Origin: Candidatus Thermofonsia Clade 1 bacterium
Lineage (GTDB): Bacteria; Chloroflexota; Anaerolineae; Aggregatilineales; UBA2796
Direction of reading: 5' to 3'
DNA length: 64,000 nucleotides
Assembly (NCBI GenBank): GCA_002794705.1
Contig: PGTK01000003.1
Coordinates: forward strand, 186,001-250,000
Shown here: positions 43,951 through 54,920 of the stretch, piece by piece
How positions within the stretch are numbered: the stretch's first letter is position 1
How the letters are laid out: every line of letters begins with the position of its first letter
Position numbers and translations under genes: made by a program
The notes under the pieces: generated by a model
Database searches by the model: none
What the model was told of the DNA's origin: nothing
The model's input: the letters and a program-made list of their open reading frames with translations, nothing else

Positions 43951-46900
43951 TCAGCTCTGATTGAAGCCTGAGAAGCCTAGCAAGCCCGTCGGGACTTTCG
44001 CCTGCTGTTGGCGGGATTTGTCTTCATCCTTGCCGAACTTGATGACCTCGCCGCTGTCTGTGATCGCCTCAACTGCCAAGCCCAGACTCTGCAATTCTTT
44101 GACTAGGACGCGGAAGCTGGCAGGAATGCCCGGCTCTTCGATTTCTTCGCCCTTGACAATCGCCTCATAGGTCTTGACGCGCCCTTGTACGTCATCCGAT
44201 TTGACCGTGAGCATTTCCTGCAGCGTGTAGGCAGCGCCGTATGCCTCCAAAGCCCAGACTTCCATCTCGCCAAAGCGCTGACCGCCAAATTGCGCCTTGC
44301 CGCCGAGCGGCTGCTGCGTCACGAGGCTATACGGACCGGTTGAGCGCGCATGGACTTTATCCTCGACCAAGTGTGCCAGCTTGAGCATGTGAATCACGCC
44401 GACGGTCACAGCGCGGTCGAAGGGCAAGCCCGTCTTGCCGTCATAGAGCTTCTGTTTGCCGTAGATCGGCACAGGTTCGCCCGTACGAATCGAGACGCGA
44501 TGCGCGTACTCACGGAGCGCCTCCCCGCTGAGATGCTCAGGCGTGGGCGACCCGCTGACGACTTCTGACCACAGCCGCAGCGTCACCTCAACAGCGTTCG
44601 CGTCGCGCCGATCGCGCTCCTCAGGGCTGACCCCCTCCGTCTGGAAGAGCAAGATATCCTCAGGATCGTAGCCCAACTCACGCAGCCACTCGCGCAGCAC
44701 GGCGCGGCGCGCATAGACAGGCTCCATGACCAGCATCTCGCGGTCATACTCAGGATTTTCGCCTAGCCACTGATCAATGTACAGGCGACGCACTTCGTCA
44801 TCATCGGTCAAGGACTCAGGATCGTAGTTCAGCGCCTTGATCCACTCCCAAGCGCGCTCCGTGACGATCTTCCAAGCGTGATCAATCAGCCAAGCGCGCC
44901 CTAGCTCCGCCTCAATCTCAGACTCCTCAGCGCCGTCGAAGACGGGCGTAATGGCGCGGAAACCGAGCCGATCCGCTGCCCAGCCGAGATGCGTCTCAAG
45001 AATCTGCCCGATGTTCATACGTCCCGGCACGCCCAACGGATTCAAGATGATATCTACAGGCGTGCCATCTTCAAGATAGGGCATATCTTCAATCGGCACC
45101 ACCTTCGAGATCACGCCCTTATTGCCATGCCGACCCGCCATCTTATCGCCTTGAGTCAGTTTGCGGCGCTGTGCCACGCTCACGCGCACCATCTGCTCAA
45201 CGCCGGCTGGCAGATCGCGGTGTTCCTCACGGTTGAAAATACGCACGTCCACCACTTTGCCGCGCTCGCCGTGCGGCAGGCGCAGGGAGGTATCCTTGAC
45301 CTCGCGCGCCTTCTCACCGAAAATGGCGCGCAACAATTTCTCCTCTGGACTGAGTTCCTTCTCGCCCTTCGGCGTGATCTTGCCGACCAGAATATCGTTC
45401 GGACCGACCTCAGCACCAATGCGCACAATGCCGTACTCATCAAGGTCTTTGAGCGCGTCCTCGCCCACGTTCGGGATATCGTAAGTGATCTCCTCAGGTC
45501 CGAGTTTGGTATCCCGCGCCTCGACCTCATGTTTCTCAATGTGGATCGAGGTGAAGCGATCCTCGCGCAGCAGCCGCTCACTGATCAAGAGCGCGTCTTC
45601 ATAGTTGCCGCCCTCCCATGAGAGGAAAGCGCAGACCACGTCGTGACCGAGCGCGAGCGTGCCATTCACAGTTGAAGAGCTATCGGCGATCACGTCATTC
45701 GGCTTGACGCGCTGTCCCTTGTGCACCACAGGGCGCTGATCAATGCAGGTGGACTGATTAGAGCGCGTATACTTGCGCAACTTATAGACGCGCTCCGTGC
45801 CGTCATCTTCGCGCACCACCACCTGATCACCCTGCACACTGATCACCTCGCCCGCCTTCTGGCACAGCACTACCTGTCCAGAGTCATAGGCAGCCCAATC
45901 CTCCATGCCCGTGCTGACAATTGGCACGTCGGGCGTGAGCAACGGCACTGCCTGGCGCTGCATGTTCGATCCCATCAACGCACGACCAGCGTCATCATGC
46001 TCAAGGAAGGGGATCAAGGCGGCGGAGATGCCCACAATCTGGCGCGGCGCTACGTCCATGAAGTCAATGCGCGTTGGCGCAGCGTCCAAGAATTTCTGAT
46101 GCAGCCGACACGAGACGCGGTCGCTGACAAACTGGTTCAGTTCATCCAGCTTGGCGTTCGCCTGCGCGATTGTGAAGCGATCTTCCTCATCTGCCGAGAG
46201 GTAGACCGTCTCATCGGTCACAAAAGGACGAACTGGCACGTCTGTGACCTTCAGTGCGCGCAGCTGCGCGATCACTTCAGGCGTAATGACCGTGCCTTCC
46301 TCGATCAGCACGTTGTCATCATCATCAGTGATATCCTCGCGCAAGGTGCGCCCAAGCAGCCGCTCATCATCAATGTTGAGAGTCTTCAGCACGCGGCGGT
46401 AGGGCGTCTCAATGAAGCCAAATTCGTTGACACGCGCATAAGTCGCCAAACGCCCGATCAAGCCGATGTTCGGACCCTCAGGCGTCTCGATCGGGCAAAT
46501 GCGCCCATAATGGCTGTGATGGACGTCGCGCACGTCAAAGCCGGCGCGCTCACGGCGCAAGCCGCCCGGCCCAAGCGCTGAGAGCGTGCGTTTGTGGGTC
46601 AGCTCGGCTAAAGGATTGGTCTGTTCCATGAACTGGCTGAGCTGGCTGCTGCCGAAAAACTCGCGCACAGCTGCCACAATCGGGCGGATGTTGATGAGCG
46701 AGACAGGCGTGATGCGCTCACTCTCGCGGTGTAACATGCGCTCGCGTATGACGCGCTCAGTGCGCCGAAAACCGACGCGCAGCTTGTTCTGGATCAGCTC
46801 ACCGACGGTCTTGACGCGCCGATTGCCCAGATGGTCAATGTCATCAGGCTGACTCACGCCATTGTTGATCTGGATCATGCGCCGCACGATCTGAACCAGA

Positions 46901-47880
46901 TCGTACTTGGTGATGGTGCGCACGCTGCGCGGAATAGTGCCATCAATGCCCAAGCGCTGATTCAGCTTGTAGCGCCCGACTCGCTCCAGATCGTAGCGGC
47001 GAATATCGAAGAGCTGGCTCTCAAAGTAGCTCCGCGCATTATCGAGCGTGGCAGGATCGCCAGGGCGCATTTTCTTGTAGAATTCGATCAGTGCCGCCTC
47101 AGCAACCGTGTTTTGGCGCACGTCCCACTGAGTTTCAGCGCGTAGCGTGGCTGGGATGTATTGATGCTCAGGATTGTTATCTACATCGCTGAACAGCTCC
47201 AGCAACTCTTCATCAGTGCCAAGCCGAATGGGTGAGAGATCGTCATGCCCATCTGAAACCGCCGCCAAAGCCCGCAACAGTACGCTCACAGGCACAGTGC
47301 GCTTGCGATTGAACTTGACCACCAGTTGATCGTTTTTGCGCGTCTCAAACTCCATCCAGGCGCCGCGATCCGGGATGACCTTCGCGTTGGCAAGCGCACG
47401 CCCTGTGTTGCGATCTTCATCCGCGTCGAAGTAGACGCCGGGCGAGCGGATCAGCTGGCTGACCACCACACGCTCAATGCCGTTGATGATGAACGTGCCG
47501 TTGCTGGTCATAATCGGGAAATCGCCTAGAAAAATGTCGTTATAGATGACCTCGCCGCCCGCCTCATGGTTGATGAGCGCAACGCGCACGTAAAGCGGCG
47601 CAGCGTAGGTCATATCCAGCTCAAGGCACTCATCTTCGCTGTGCTTGGGCGACTCGAACCAATACTTCAAGCCCAAATCGCGGGCGACGGGCGAATCGCT
47701 TGGGAAATAGAGCTTCAGAGTGCCGTTAAAATTCTCAATCGGGCTGATCTCAGCGAATAGATCGCCTAAGCCTTCCTCGCAAAACCAACGGAACGAATTC
47801 AGTTGCACCTCGATCAACGAAGGCAGGGCTTGGACATCACGGGTGCGTGCGTAGTTCTTGGTGTTCAGGCGTCGCTGCAT
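43951..47880 (-). CDS. rpoB: DNA-directed RNA polymerase beta subunit
   Basis: The protein has 1309 residues, full length. Canonical blocks: [25 protein letters not shown], the Rif cluster (about 411-450) and [46 protein letters not shown] and [32 protein letters not shown]. It forms the catalytic cleft of RNA polymerase with beta'. GGTGAGGAG precedes the ATG, and promoter TTGACA-16-TAGAAT lies at 47969-47996. No rpoC follows: the 3' side is a convergent kinase gene. No ribosomal-protein genes precede it either. Confidence 0.99.
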   Translation of the reverse strand: MQRRLNTKNYARTRDVQALPSLIEVQLNSFRWFCEEGLGDLFAEISPIENFNGTLKLYFPSDSPVARDLGLKYWFESPKHSEDECLELDMTYAAPLYVRVALINHEAGGEVIYNDIFLGDFPIMTSNGTFIINGIERVVVSQLIRSPGVYFDADEDRNTGRALANAKVIPDRGAWMEFETRKNDQLVVKFNRKRTVPVSVLLRALAAVSDGHDDLSPIRLGTDEELLELFSDVDNNPEHQYIPATLRAETQWDVRQNTVAEAALIEFYKKMRPGDPATLDNARSYFESQLFDIRRYDLERVGRYKLNQRLGIDGTIPRSVRTITKYDLVQIVRRMIQINNGVSQPDDIDHLGNRRVKTVGELIQNKLRVGFRRTERVIRERMLHRESERITPVSLINIRPIVAAVREFFGSSQLSQFMEQTNPLAELTHKRTLSALGPGGLRRERAGFDVRDVHHSHYGRICPIETPEGPNIGLIGRLATYARVNEFGFIETPYRRVLKTLNIDDERLLGRTLREDITDDDDNVLIEEGTVITPEVIAQLRALKVTDVPVRPFVTDETVYLSADEEDRFTIAQANAKLDELNQFVSDRVSCRLHQKFLDAAPTRIDFMDVAPRQIVGISAALIPFLEHDDAGRALMGSNMQRQAVPLLTPDVPIVSTGMEDWAAYDSGQVVLCQKAGEVISVQGDQVVVREDDGTERVYKLRKYTRSNQSTCIDQRPVVHKGQRVKPNDVIADSSSTVNGTLALGHDVVCAFLSWEGGNYEDALLISERLLREDRFTSIHIEKHEVEARDTKLGPEEITYDIPNVGEDALKDLDEYGIVRIGAEVGPNDILVGKITPKGEKELSPEEKLLRAIFGEKAREVKDTSLRLPHGERGKVVDVRIFNREEHRDLPAGVEQMVRVSVAQRRKLTQGDKMAGRHGNKGVISKVVPIEDMPYLEDGTPVDIILNPLGVPGRMNIGQILETHLGWAADRLGFRAITPVFDGAEESEIEAELGRAWLIDHAWKIVTERAWEWIKALNYDPESLTDDDEVRRLYIDQWLGENPEYDREMLVMEPVYARRAVLREWLRELGYDPEDILLFQTEGVSPEERDRRDANAVEVTLRLWSEVVSGSPTPEHLSGEALREYAHRVSIRTGEPVPIYGKQKLYDGKTGLPFDRAVTVGVIHMLKLAHLVEDKVHARSTGPYSLVTQQPLGGKAQFGGQRFGEMEVWALEAYGAAYTLQEMLTVKSDDVQGRVKTYEAIVKGEEIEEPGIPASFRVLVKELQSLGLAVEAITDSGEVIKFGKDEDKSRQQQAKVPTGLLGFSGFNQS

Positions 47881-47968
47881 ACGATCTCGCTCCTCACCAT
47901 TAGGGCTAACAGATGGGCGCTTACGGGACGACTCATTCGCGGCTGATTTGGGGTCATCGTAACTTCAC

Positions 47969-47996
47969 ATTCTAGCACTTTTTCGGCGTTTGTCAA
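47969..47996 (-). promoter_or_regulatory. Promoter of rpoB
   Basis: On the minus strand a perfect TTGACA (47991-47996) and TAGAAT (47969-47974) have a 16-base spacer. The leader is about 80 bases. Confidence 0.7.
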
Positions 47997-48068
47997 TTCA
48001 AAATGGGAGGGCGAAGTGTTGGGAATGAACGCTGAGCGATCAGACGGACAAAAGCAGGCAGTTAGCTC

Positions 48069-48077
48069 TGCTATAAT
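48069..48077 (+). promoter_or_regulatory. Extended -10 promoter of the polysaccharide cluster
   Basis: TGCTATAAT with no clear -35, about 130 bases before the GTG at 48209. Confidence 0.42.
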
Positions 48078-48208
48078 TCGCCTTCCAGAGGCGCTATCCC
48101 AGATGTTTGGTCTAGCGACGTTGAGCTTGAGTCTTGGGTTAATCCCCTTGACGGACAATCCGATTTGATATTCAATCGGCGCGTATTTACCTACAGGAGT
48201 TCAAGACT

Positions 48209-49189
48209 GTGCGCATTTTAATCACAGGTGGGGCAGGCTTTCTTGGCTCACATCTAGCCGATCGGCTCCTAGCTGAGGGACATAGCGTGATCGCTATGGA
48301 TAACCTGATCACGGGCAACACTGATAACATCCAGCACCTGATCGGGCGCCCTGATTTCCTCTTCATCCGTCATGATGTCACCAACTACATCTATATCGGC
48401 GTTCAGCTGGATGCTGTGTTGCATTTTGCCTCGCCCGCCAGCCCAATTGACTATCTGAGATACCCGATCCAGACTTTGAAGGTCGGCGCGCTTGGCACGC
48501 ACAATGCGCTTGGCTTGGCGCTTGCCAAACGCGCCCGATTCCTGCTGGCAAGCACCTCAGAGGTTTATGGCGACCCGCTAGTGCATCCGCAGCATGAGGA
48601 TTACCCCGGCAACGTCAACACTATCGGTCCGCGTGGCGTCTACGACGAAGCAAAGCGCTTTGCTGAGGCGCTGACTATGGCATATCATCGCTCTCACGGC
48701 GTAGATACGCGCATTGTGCGCATTTTCAACACTTACGGCGAGCGAATGCGCCTTGATGACGGGCGTGTGGTGCCGAATTTCATCGGACAGGCACTACGGG
48801 GCGAGCCGCTGACCGTTCACGGCGACGGCTCACAGACGCGCAGCTTCTGTTACGTGAGCGACTTGATCGAGGGCATTTACCGCCTGCTGATGCTCCCGCC
48901 CTCCGAGGATGCCGCCCTGCCTGTCAATATCGGCAATCCATTGGAAATGTCTATCCTAGAGTTTGCGCAGATCATCAATCAGATGACGGGCAATCGCGGC
49001 GGGATCACCTTCCGTCATCAAGATCGCATTGCGGGCGATCCGCAGACGCGCCAGCCGGATATCTCTCGCGCCCGAAGGCTGCTTGGCTACGAGCCTGTGG
49101 TGGATTTACGCGAGGGCTTGGCACGTACAATTGAGTATTTCCGCTCGCGTGTAAGCATGACGGCGAATCCGCCGCAACACGCCGACTAG
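48209..49189 (+). CDS. NAD-dependent sugar epimerase/dehydratase, UDP-glucuronate decarboxylase (UXS) type
   Basis: The protein has 326 residues from a GTG with CAGGAG upstream. Extended SDR features: [19 protein letters not shown] (NAD-binding glycine motif), [30 protein letters not shown] and the catalytic YDEAKR (Tyr-x3-Lys). Motif HFASPASP and the RIFNTYG region match UXS, which converts UDP-glucuronic acid to UDP-xylose. dTDP-glucose 4,6-dehydratase is a weaker alternative. It heads a four-gene envelope-sugar cluster with O-antigen ligase, GtrA and GT4. Confidence 0.9.
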   Translation: MRILITGGAGFLGSHLADRLLAEGHSVIAMDNLITGNTDNIQHLIGRPDFLFIRHDVTNYIYIGVQLDAVLHFASPASPIDYLRYPIQTLKVGALGTHNALGLALAKRARFLLASTSEVYGDPLVHPQHEDYPGNVNTIGPRGVYDEAKRFAEALTMAYHRSHGVDTRIVRIFNTYGERMRLDDGRVVPNFIGQALRGEPLTVHGDGSQTRSFCYVSDLIEGIYRLLMLPPSEDAALPVNIGNPLEMSILEFAQIINQMTGNRGGITFRHQDRIAGDPQTRQPDISRARRLLGYEPVVDLREGLARTIEYFRSRVSMTANPPQHAD

Positions 49190-49191
49190 CC

Positions 49192-50640
49192 ATGCTGAGT
49201 TTTGCCCAGCGCCCACTTGTGACGCTTTTATGGCTCTGTGCAGCCATTGGTGCAGGACTCCTAGCCGCGTTGCCGCTTGAGGTCGCCTTTCTTGCTTTGG
49301 CAGCTGCCGCGCTCGTGACGCTGAGTCTGGTTGATCTGCGTGTTGCCGTAGCTGCGACGCTCATCCTAGCGCCGCTGAAGGCGCTGATCGAGACCGAATC
49401 AGCCGTGCGCTTGCCTGTGGATATTGGTCAGATCGTTTTCGCAGGCACGGTCGCTCTATGGCTGCTCAAACAGATCGAGGCGGAGCGAAGGATTATCTTG
49501 CCGCGCTTGAGCGTCCTTGTGCCGCTAGGGGCGTTTATTGTCGCAGCGTCGCTCAGCTTGCTCACAGCTGAATCGGTCAGCGCGACGCTGAACGAGCTGA
49601 TCAAGTGGCTGCAAATGGCGCTCATGGCGCTGATTGTCGCGTCGTTATGTCAGCAACATGGCATTGCATGGCTGGTCGGCGCGCTTTTGACGGCTGCGGG
49701 CGTGCAGGCTGCTATCGGACTCTACCAATTCACAGGCGGCTCAGGCGCGCCGCATTTGTGGATACTTGACTATCGTTACTTTCGCGCTTTTGGCAGTTTC
49801 GGACAGCCTAATCCGTTTGGCGCTTTCATGGGCATGACCCTGCCATTGGCGCTGGGCGCGCTGTTCGGCGCGCTGAGCATGGCATGGCGAGGCGGCAAAG
49901 GGCGCGGACCATGGCTCTGGGCAGTGCTTGGGCTAGGCGGGGCGGCAGCGCTGATCGGCATCGGCTTGATCGTCTCATGGAGTCGGGGCGCGTGGCTTGG
50001 CTTTGCCGCTGCACTTGTGACGCTTATCCTGTTTGCGCCACGCCGTTTGTGGCATGGCATTGTTATCACAATGGTATGCGTAGGTGCGCTCGGTCTGGCT
50101 ATGCTGGGCAATGTCGTACCAAGCGCGCTGCTAGCCCGCTTCAGCGACTTTGCCCAAGACCTAACAGGCTTCCAAGATGTGCGCGGCGTGCCGATCAACG
50201 ATGCGAACTACGCAACGGTAGAGCGTTTGGCGCACTGGCAGGCGGCGCTGAGCATGGCGGACGAGTCGCCTCTGTTCGGAGTCGGCTTTGGCGGCTATGA
50301 GGTTGCCTATCCGCGCCATGCGTTGGTAAACTGGCAGTTGGCACTGGGTCATGCACACAATTACTATCTGAACTTGCTGGCTGAGACGGGCATAGTTGGC
50401 TTGGCAGCATACATTGGCATGTGGATCGGGCTAGGCGTGCTGGGCGTGCACGTCTTGCGCCTGCCCGACGCTTTCAAGCGCGGCGTCGGCTTGGGCGTGC
50501 TGGGAGTCTGGGCGCACATTGCCGTTCACAGTCTGTTCGATAAGCTATTTGTGAATAATCTTTTCTTGCACTTTGGCGCAATGCTTGGTTTAATTGGCAC
50601 GCTTGTGACGGTTGTGAGCCGCGTCACGCGAAGAGCATAG
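49192..50640 (+). CDS. O-antigen ligase/polymerase family membrane protein
   Basis: The protein has 482 residues with many hydrophobic helices (about 10-12). The core motif LIVSWSRGAWLGFAAALVTL is that of Wzy/WaaL-type proteins, and a large loop with GHAHNYYLNLLAETG follows, with the conserved His. It joins or polymerises lipid-linked sugar chains at the outer face of the membrane. It starts 2 bases after the UXS-like stop, so it is translationally coupled. The substrate polysaccharide is unknown. Confidence 0.88.
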   Translation: MLSFAQRPLVTLLWLCAAIGAGLLAALPLEVAFLALAAAALVTLSLVDLRVAVAATLILAPLKALIETESAVRLPVDIGQIVFAGTVALWLLKQIEAERRIILPRLSVLVPLGAFIVAASLSLLTAESVSATLNELIKWLQMALMALIVASLCQQHGIAWLVGALLTAAGVQAAIGLYQFTGGSGAPHLWILDYRYFRAFGSFGQPNPFGAFMGMTLPLALGALFGALSMAWRGGKGRGPWLWAVLGLGGAAALIGIGLIVSWSRGAWLGFAAALVTLILFAPRRLWHGIVITMVCVGALGLAMLGNVVPSALLARFSDFAQDLTGFQDVRGVPINDANYATVERLAHWQAALSMADESPLFGVGFGGYEVAYPRHALVNWQLALGHAHNYYLNLLAETGIVGLAAYIGMWIGLGVLGVHVLRLPDAFKRGVGLGVLGVWAHIAVHSLFDKLFVNNLFLHFGAMLGLIGTLVTVVSRVTRRA

Positions 50641-50663
50641 CAAACGTGAGGCAACAGTCTTCT

Positions 50664-51230
50664 ATGAACCGATCCGATAGCCTTCCGCTTGCCGAAAGTG
50701 AGCGCATGGGTATCATCCGCCGCATCAGCATCCGTTTTGGCGGCAGCAAACCACGTGAGCTGGAGCGCTTCCTCAAATTCTTGGTGGTTGGCGCCATGGG
50801 TGCATTGATCGATCTCGGTACCACCAACTTTCTTATGCGATTTGTCTTCCAGGTGCAGGACGGACAGTTACTGCCAGTGGTCACGTCGGCAGCGATTGGC
50901 TTCACACTGGCAGTCTGCAGCAATTTTCTATGGAATCGCTACTGGACGTACCCCGACTCGCGCTCACGGCGCGTGCGCTATCAGCTGGCGCAATTTTTCA
51001 CTGTCAGCGCAGTTGGTTTGGGCGTGCGGGCAGGCGTGGTCGCTGTCTTTTCGCCCATCTTCGCCGATTTTGTGCGCTACCTCGCCGCTAATCACTTAGT
51101 TGAGCTGAACCTCGCTGATAATGTGCAGTGGAAATTGGGCGCCAACATGGCAGTCATCATGGCGCTGGTGATCGTGGCGCTGTGGAATTTCTTTGCCAAC
51201 CGCTACTGGACGTATAACGACGTGAAGTAG
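50664..51230 (+). CDS. GtrA-family membrane protein
   Basis: About 188 residues from the ATG at 50664. A GTG at 50646 would add 6 residues. Four hydrophobic helices: FLKFLVVGAMGALIDLG, AAIGFTLAVCSNFLWNRYWTY, FTVSAVGLGVRAGVVAV and MAVIMALVIVALWNFFANRYWTY. The paired NRYWTY motifs are GtrA hallmarks. GtrA proteins are thought to move polyprenyl-linked sugars across the membrane. It fits between a ligase and a glycosyltransferase. A hairpin (51230-51244) joins its stop to the next start. Confidence 0.9.
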   Translation: MNRSDSLPLAESERMGIIRRISIRFGGSKPRELERFLKFLVVGAMGALIDLGTTNFLMRFVFQVQDGQLLPVVTSAAIGFTLAVCSNFLWNRYWTYPDSRSRRVRYQLAQFFTVSAVGLGVRAGVVAVFSPIFADFVRYLAANHLVELNLADNVQWKLGANMAVIMALVIVALWNFFANRYWTYNDVK

Positions 51231-51244
51231 GCACGCCGCGTGCC
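51230..51244 (+). promoter_or_regulatory. Hairpin covering a GTG start codon
   Basis: GGCACGC-C-GCGTGCC is a perfect 7-bp inverted repeat over the GtrA stop and the GTG start (51240) of the GT4 gene. It could restrain initiation unless translation arrives from upstream. Confidence 0.4.
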
Positions 51245-52367
51245 AATCGGCATTGATTACACGCCCGCCTACGAGCAAGGCGGCGGAATCGGGCGCTATG
51301 TGCGTGAGTTGGTGGCGGCGCTTGCCGCCCACGACTCCGCCCAGACCTATCACTTGTTTGTGGGAGGCGCAAGGCAGAATAAGCTGCCGCCTGCGCCTGC
51401 TCCGAACTTCCGCTACCGTTCAACGCGCCTCTCGCCACTGACCTTAGCGCGCCTGTGGCACCGAGCGCGCCTTCCGCTGCCCGTTGAGCTTTTCGTCGGC
51501 AAGGTGCGCCTGTTCCACGCCACGGACTTCGTCCTGCCTCCGACTTTGCCGCGCACGCGCACCTTGCTCACAGTGCATGATCTCTCGTTTGCGCGCCTGC
51601 CCGATTCAGCTGCGCCAAGCCTGAGAGCGTACCTTGAGGCGGTTGTGCCGCGCTCTGCACGGCGCGCCGATCATATCCTCGCCGACTCAGCCGCCACTAA
51701 AGCCGATTTGATCGCGCTCTACGGCATCCCTGAGTCAAAGATCACAGTGCTGTACAGCGGCGTGAGCGAGGCATTCAAACCCACTCACGACTCGGCTATC
51801 CAGAGCGCTGTGCGCGCCAAATACGGCATAGGCGAGTCGCCCTATGTGCTATCGGTCGGCACGGTGCAGCCGCGCAAAAACTACGAACGGCTGATGCAGG
51901 CATTCGCTGCATTGCCCACACGCTGGGCAGACCTGAAACTGGTGATCGTAGGCGGGCGCGGCTGGCTGGACTCGCCCATCTATGCCCAAGCACGGGCGCT
52001 TGGGGAGCGCGTCCTGCTCACGGGCTTTGCCGAAGAATCAGACCTGCCTGCGCTCTATAGCGGCGCGCTGTGCCTTGCCTTCCCGTCGCTCTACGAAGGC
52101 TTCGGTCTGCCCGTGCTGGAGGGCATGGCGTGCGGCGTCCCTGTGCTGACCTCGAACGTCTCATCTTTGCCCGAAGTGGCAGGCGACGCTGCCCTGATGA
52201 TCGATCCGCACTCCGTCGAGGCGATCCGAGCGGGCCTCATCGAGCTGCTCGAAGAAGACTCGGCAGCGCACGCCGCCCGAATCGAGCGCGGCTACGCCCA
52301 AGCCAAGCGTTTCACATGGCACGCCGCTGCACAGCAGCTCAAAGCGCTCTACGAGCGCCTCATCTAG
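51240..52367 (+). CDS. GT4-family glycosyltransferase (GT-B)
   Basis: The protein has 375 residues from a GTG at 51240, with no strong ribosome site (it lies in a hairpin and probably depends on coupling). N-terminal acceptor domain with [18 protein letters not shown]. The C-terminal GT1/GT4 donor domain has [44 protein letters not shown] and [15 protein letters not shown]. It adds sugars to a lipid- or polysaccharide-linked acceptor in the cytoplasm. Its stop and that of convergent leuB share CTAG (52364-52367). Confidence 0.93.
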   Translation: MPIGIDYTPAYEQGGGIGRYVRELVAALAAHDSAQTYHLFVGGARQNKLPPAPAPNFRYRSTRLSPLTLARLWHRARLPLPVELFVGKVRLFHATDFVLPPTLPRTRTLLTVHDLSFARLPDSAAPSLRAYLEAVVPRSARRADHILADSAATKADLIALYGIPESKITVLYSGVSEAFKPTHDSAIQSAVRAKYGIGESPYVLSVGTVQPRKNYERLMQAFAALPTRWADLKLVIVGGRGWLDSPIYAQARALGERVLLTGFAEESDLPALYSGALCLAFPSLYEGFGLPVLEGMACGVPVLTSNVSSLPEVAGDAALMIDPHSVEAIRAGLIELLEEDSAAHAARIERGYAQAKRFTWHAAAQQLKALYERLI

Positions 52368-53437
52368 CCGATTTTGCGCAAAGCGGCGCGCACGCGCTCA
52401 CCAAACTCAGCGCTGCCGAGCGCAGGCGCTCCCGCCTCAGCGATATCGCCCGTGCGCGCCCCTGCTTCAAGCACGCTGAGCACTGCCGCCTCAAGCGCCG
52501 CCGCCTCAGCCTCCAAATTCAGGCTATGCCGCAACAGCATCGCCGCGCTCAAGATCGTGCCAATCGGATTGGCAATTCCCTTGCCCGCGATATCAGGCGC
52601 GCTACCGTGAATCGGCTCATAGACGCCAAATGTCCCCTCGCCAAGCGAGGCTGAAGGCAACATGCCCAGCGAGCCTGCCAAAACAGCCGCCTCGTCTGTC
52701 AGAATATCGCCGAACATATTCTCAGTCACAATCACGTCAAAGCGCGAGGGCGTGCGGATCAGCTGCATGGCGAACGAATCCACAAGGGCATGATCCACGC
52801 GCACATCAGGGAACTCAGCCGCCACCTGATTGACCGTGCGCTGCCACAGACGCGAACTCGCCAAAACGTTCGCCTTATCCACTGAGGTCAGGTGCTTACG
52901 CCGATTCTGCGCGGCGCGGAAGGCAAGGCGCGCCACGCGCTCCACCTCCGCCACTGTGTAAAGCATCGTATCGTACGCCGTATCGCCCTCACCCTGCTCT
53001 TGGCGGGCGCCGAAGTAGATGCCGCCTGTCAATTCGCGCACAAAGAGCATATCCACGCCCTCTAGCAGCTCAGCGCGCAGCGGCGCATGGCGCGCTAACA
53101 TCGGATAGGTGCGCACAGGGCGCAGATTGGCAAATAAGCCAAAATGACGGCGCAAACGCAGCAAGCCTTGCTCTGGGCGCACTTTGGCGCTCGGATCAGA
53201 CCACTGCGGTCCGCCGACGGCGCCCAGCAGCACAGCATCGCAATTCTCGCACATGGAGCGCGTCTCAAGCGGGAAAGGATCGCCCGTTGCATCAATGGCG
53301 CAGCCGCCGAAAAGCGCCTCCTGAAAGGTGAAAGTGTGTCCGCCCAGCGCAGCGACGTCCTTCAACAAGGACACAGCGATCGCCGTGACCTCCGGTCCGA
53401 TCCCGTCGCCGCTTAAGACAGTGATGGTCGCTTGCAT
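52364..53437 (-). CDS. leuB: 3-isopropylmalate dehydrogenase
   Basis: The protein has 357 residues. Motifs: [83 protein letters not shown] and [19 protein letters not shown]. It catalyses oxidative decarboxylation of 3-isopropylmalate (leucine synthesis) with Mg2+ and NAD. The LRPVR and TGGIYFG residues favour LeuB over isocitrate dehydrogenase. No other leu gene is in the window. A terminator-like hairpin (53462-53481) lies between it and moaB. Confidence 0.97.
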   Translation of the reverse strand: MQATITVLSGDGIGPEVTAIAVSLLKDVAALGGHTFTFQEALFGGCAIDATGDPFPLETRSMCENCDAVLLGAVGGPQWSDPSAKVRPEQGLLRLRRHFGLFANLRPVRTYPMLARHAPLRAELLEGVDMLFVRELTGGIYFGARQEQGEGDTAYDTMLYTVAEVERVARLAFRAAQNRRKHLTSVDKANVLASSRLWQRTVNQVAAEFPDVRVDHALVDSFAMQLIRTPSRFDVIVTENMFGDILTDEAAVLAGSLGMLPSASLGEGTFGVYEPIHGSAPDIAGKGIANPIGTILSAAMLLRHSLNLEAEAAALEAAVLSVLEAGARTGDIAEAGAPALGSAEFGERVRAALRKIG

Positions 53438-53461
53438 GATAGCACTTGCCTAATTGTGATG

Positions 53462-53481
53462 AAAAAAGCCGCTTGCGCGGC
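53462..53481 (-). terminator. Terminator-like hairpin between moaB and leuB
   Basis: On the minus strand GCCGC-GCAA-GCGGC is followed by six T. The stem is only 5 bp but GC-only. A TATACT at 53484-53489 lies immediately before it. Confidence 0.5.
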
Positions 53482-53509
53482 AAAGTATAGCGGAGCAGCG
53501 CCAAACGCG

Positions 53510-54022
53510 CTACGCTTGACGGGCGATCTCCCACGCTAAATGGTTCAGCTCAGGCAAAATGAGCGACTCAACCGCCAATTTGACCGCCTTCGGCGACCCC
53601 GGCATACTGACAATCAATTTGCCGCGATAGACGCCCGCCGTAGCCCGACTTAGCATTGCCGCCGCCCCGACCTGCTGATAGCTGAGCATCCGAAACAACT
53701 CGCCAAAGCCGCTGAGCGTCTTCTCCAGCTTGCGAGCGATCACGTCATAAGTGGTATCGCGGGGCGCAATGCCCGTGCCGCCATTGAAAAGCGCGATCTG
53801 TAGCTCAGGAATGCCCACCAATTCCTCCAGCACGGCACTGACCTGCTCAGGCTCATCGCGCACGATACGATACGCCGCAATGCGATGCCCAAGCGCCTCA
53901 AAGGTCTGGCGCAACCACAGACCGTTCTCATCCGTCTCAGGCGTGCGCGTATCGCTGACCGTGACAATGCTAAGCGTCACAGGTCCGCGCCCTGCCAATG
54001 CCCGATGTTCCTCCGCGCCCAT
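53510..54022 (-). CDS. moaB: Molybdenum cofactor biosynthesis protein MoaB-type
   Basis: The protein has 170 residues. MoaB/Mog signature: [73 protein letters not shown]. It activates molybdopterin as an adenylylated form or binds it. Trimeric, cytoplasmic. It is the only molybdenum-cofactor gene in the window. It starts 27 bases after cdaA, so it is most likely co-transcribed. Confidence 0.93.
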   Translation of the reverse strand: MGAEEHRALAGRGPVTLSIVTVSDTRTPETDENGLWLRQTFEALGHRIAAYRIVRDEPEQVSAVLEELVGIPELQIALFNGGTGIAPRDTTYDVIARKLEKTLSGFGELFRMLSYQQVGAAAMLSRATAGVYRGKLIVSMPGSPKAVKLAVESLILPELNHLAWEIARQA

Positions 54023-54049
54023 AGATCAGCCTCACTATGCCCTATCCGC

Positions 54050-54910
54050 CTAAGCGGAGCGCGCCAAGCGCTTGCGCAATTGCCCGAAACGCTCCCCAAG
54101 CGCCTTGAAAAAGGACGGAGTCTGCTCCGCCTCCGCGTAGAACGCCTGCAAAATCGTGCGCAGACGGTTCGCATCCAAACGGCGGATCATGCGCCCGCTA
54201 TTCGTGACCGAAATCTGACCCGTTTCCTCAGAGACGACCACACACACGCCGTCACTGACCTCGCTAATGCCCAGTGCAGCGCGATGGCGCGTGCCAAGTT
54301 TACGATCAGTCAAGTTGCGCCCACTGGAGAGCGGCAACACACACGCCGCTGCCGCGATCTTGCCCTCACGCAAAATGACAGCGCCATCATGCAACTCAGT
54401 CTTGGGATAAAAAATCGTAAGCAGCAGCTGAGCGCTCACCACGCTCTCAAGGATCACGCCTGTATCAATGTATTCCTGCAAGCTGGTCTCGCGCTGAATG
54501 ACGATCAGCGCGCCCTGCCGCCGCTCTGAAAGGCGCGCCGCCGCCGCGCAAATCTCCTCAATGATCTTCTGACGCACGCGCTGGCTCTCAGGCAGATGAT
54601 TCAGTCCAAAGCCCGCCCTGCCCAGCTGCTCCAGCAGACGGCGCAACTCAGGCTGAAAAATAATCGGGATAGCCACTGCAGCAACGGTCAGCACATTGCC
54701 AATCAGCCAACGGAAAGCGGGAAAGGGAAAGATCGAAGCCGTCAAACTGACTGCAGCCAACAAAATGATCACGCCGCGCAACAGCGAAAGCGCCTGCGTG
54801 TTGCGCAACAGCAAACTCAAGCCGAAAAAGATGAGCGCGACTACCAGAATATCCAGCAGCGCAGCAAAATTCAGGTAGGTCTCGATCAGCCAGCACGGCT
54901 CACCACACAT
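54050..54910 (-). CDS. cdaA: Membrane-bound diadenylate cyclase (c-di-AMP synthase)
   Basis: 286 residues from the ATG at 54910, with GAGGG 7 bases upstream. Three N-terminal helices (LLDILVVALIFFGLSLLL, GVIILLAAVSLTASIF, VLTVAAVAIPIIF) are followed by the DisA_N domain with RQGALIVIQRETSL, FYPKTELHDGAVIL (DGA) and LGTRHRAALG (RHR). It makes c-di-AMP from two ATP at the cell membrane. The usual neighbours cdaR and glmM are absent. The TPR gene is directly upstream (10 bases), MoaB downstream. Confidence 0.95.
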   Translation of the reverse strand: MCGEPCWLIETYLNFAALLDILVVALIFFGLSLLLRNTQALSLLRGVIILLAAVSLTASIFPFPAFRWLIGNVLTVAAVAIPIIFQPELRRLLEQLGRAGFGLNHLPESQRVRQKIIEEICAAAARLSERRQGALIVIQRETSLQEYIDTGVILESVVSAQLLLTIFYPKTELHDGAVILREGKIAAAACVLPLSSGRNLTDRKLGTRHRAALGISEVSDGVCVVVSEETGQISVTNSGRMIRRLDANRLRTILQAFYAEAEQTPSFFKALGERFGQLRKRLARSA

Positions 54911-54920
54911 AGCACGCCCT

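Larger units (their letters stand above)
47881..48208. other. Intergenic region between divergent rpoB and UXS-like gene
   Basis: 328 bases. The minus-strand rpoB promoter is at 47969-47996, and a TGn-TATAAT at 48069-48077 serves the plus strand. Nothing else is seen. Confidence 0.6.

Noticed and set aside
45721..46581. Long open frame antisense to rpoB (286 residues)
   Set aside because: It matches no family and lies wholly opposite a certain gene. The bias of rpoB codons explains the openness.
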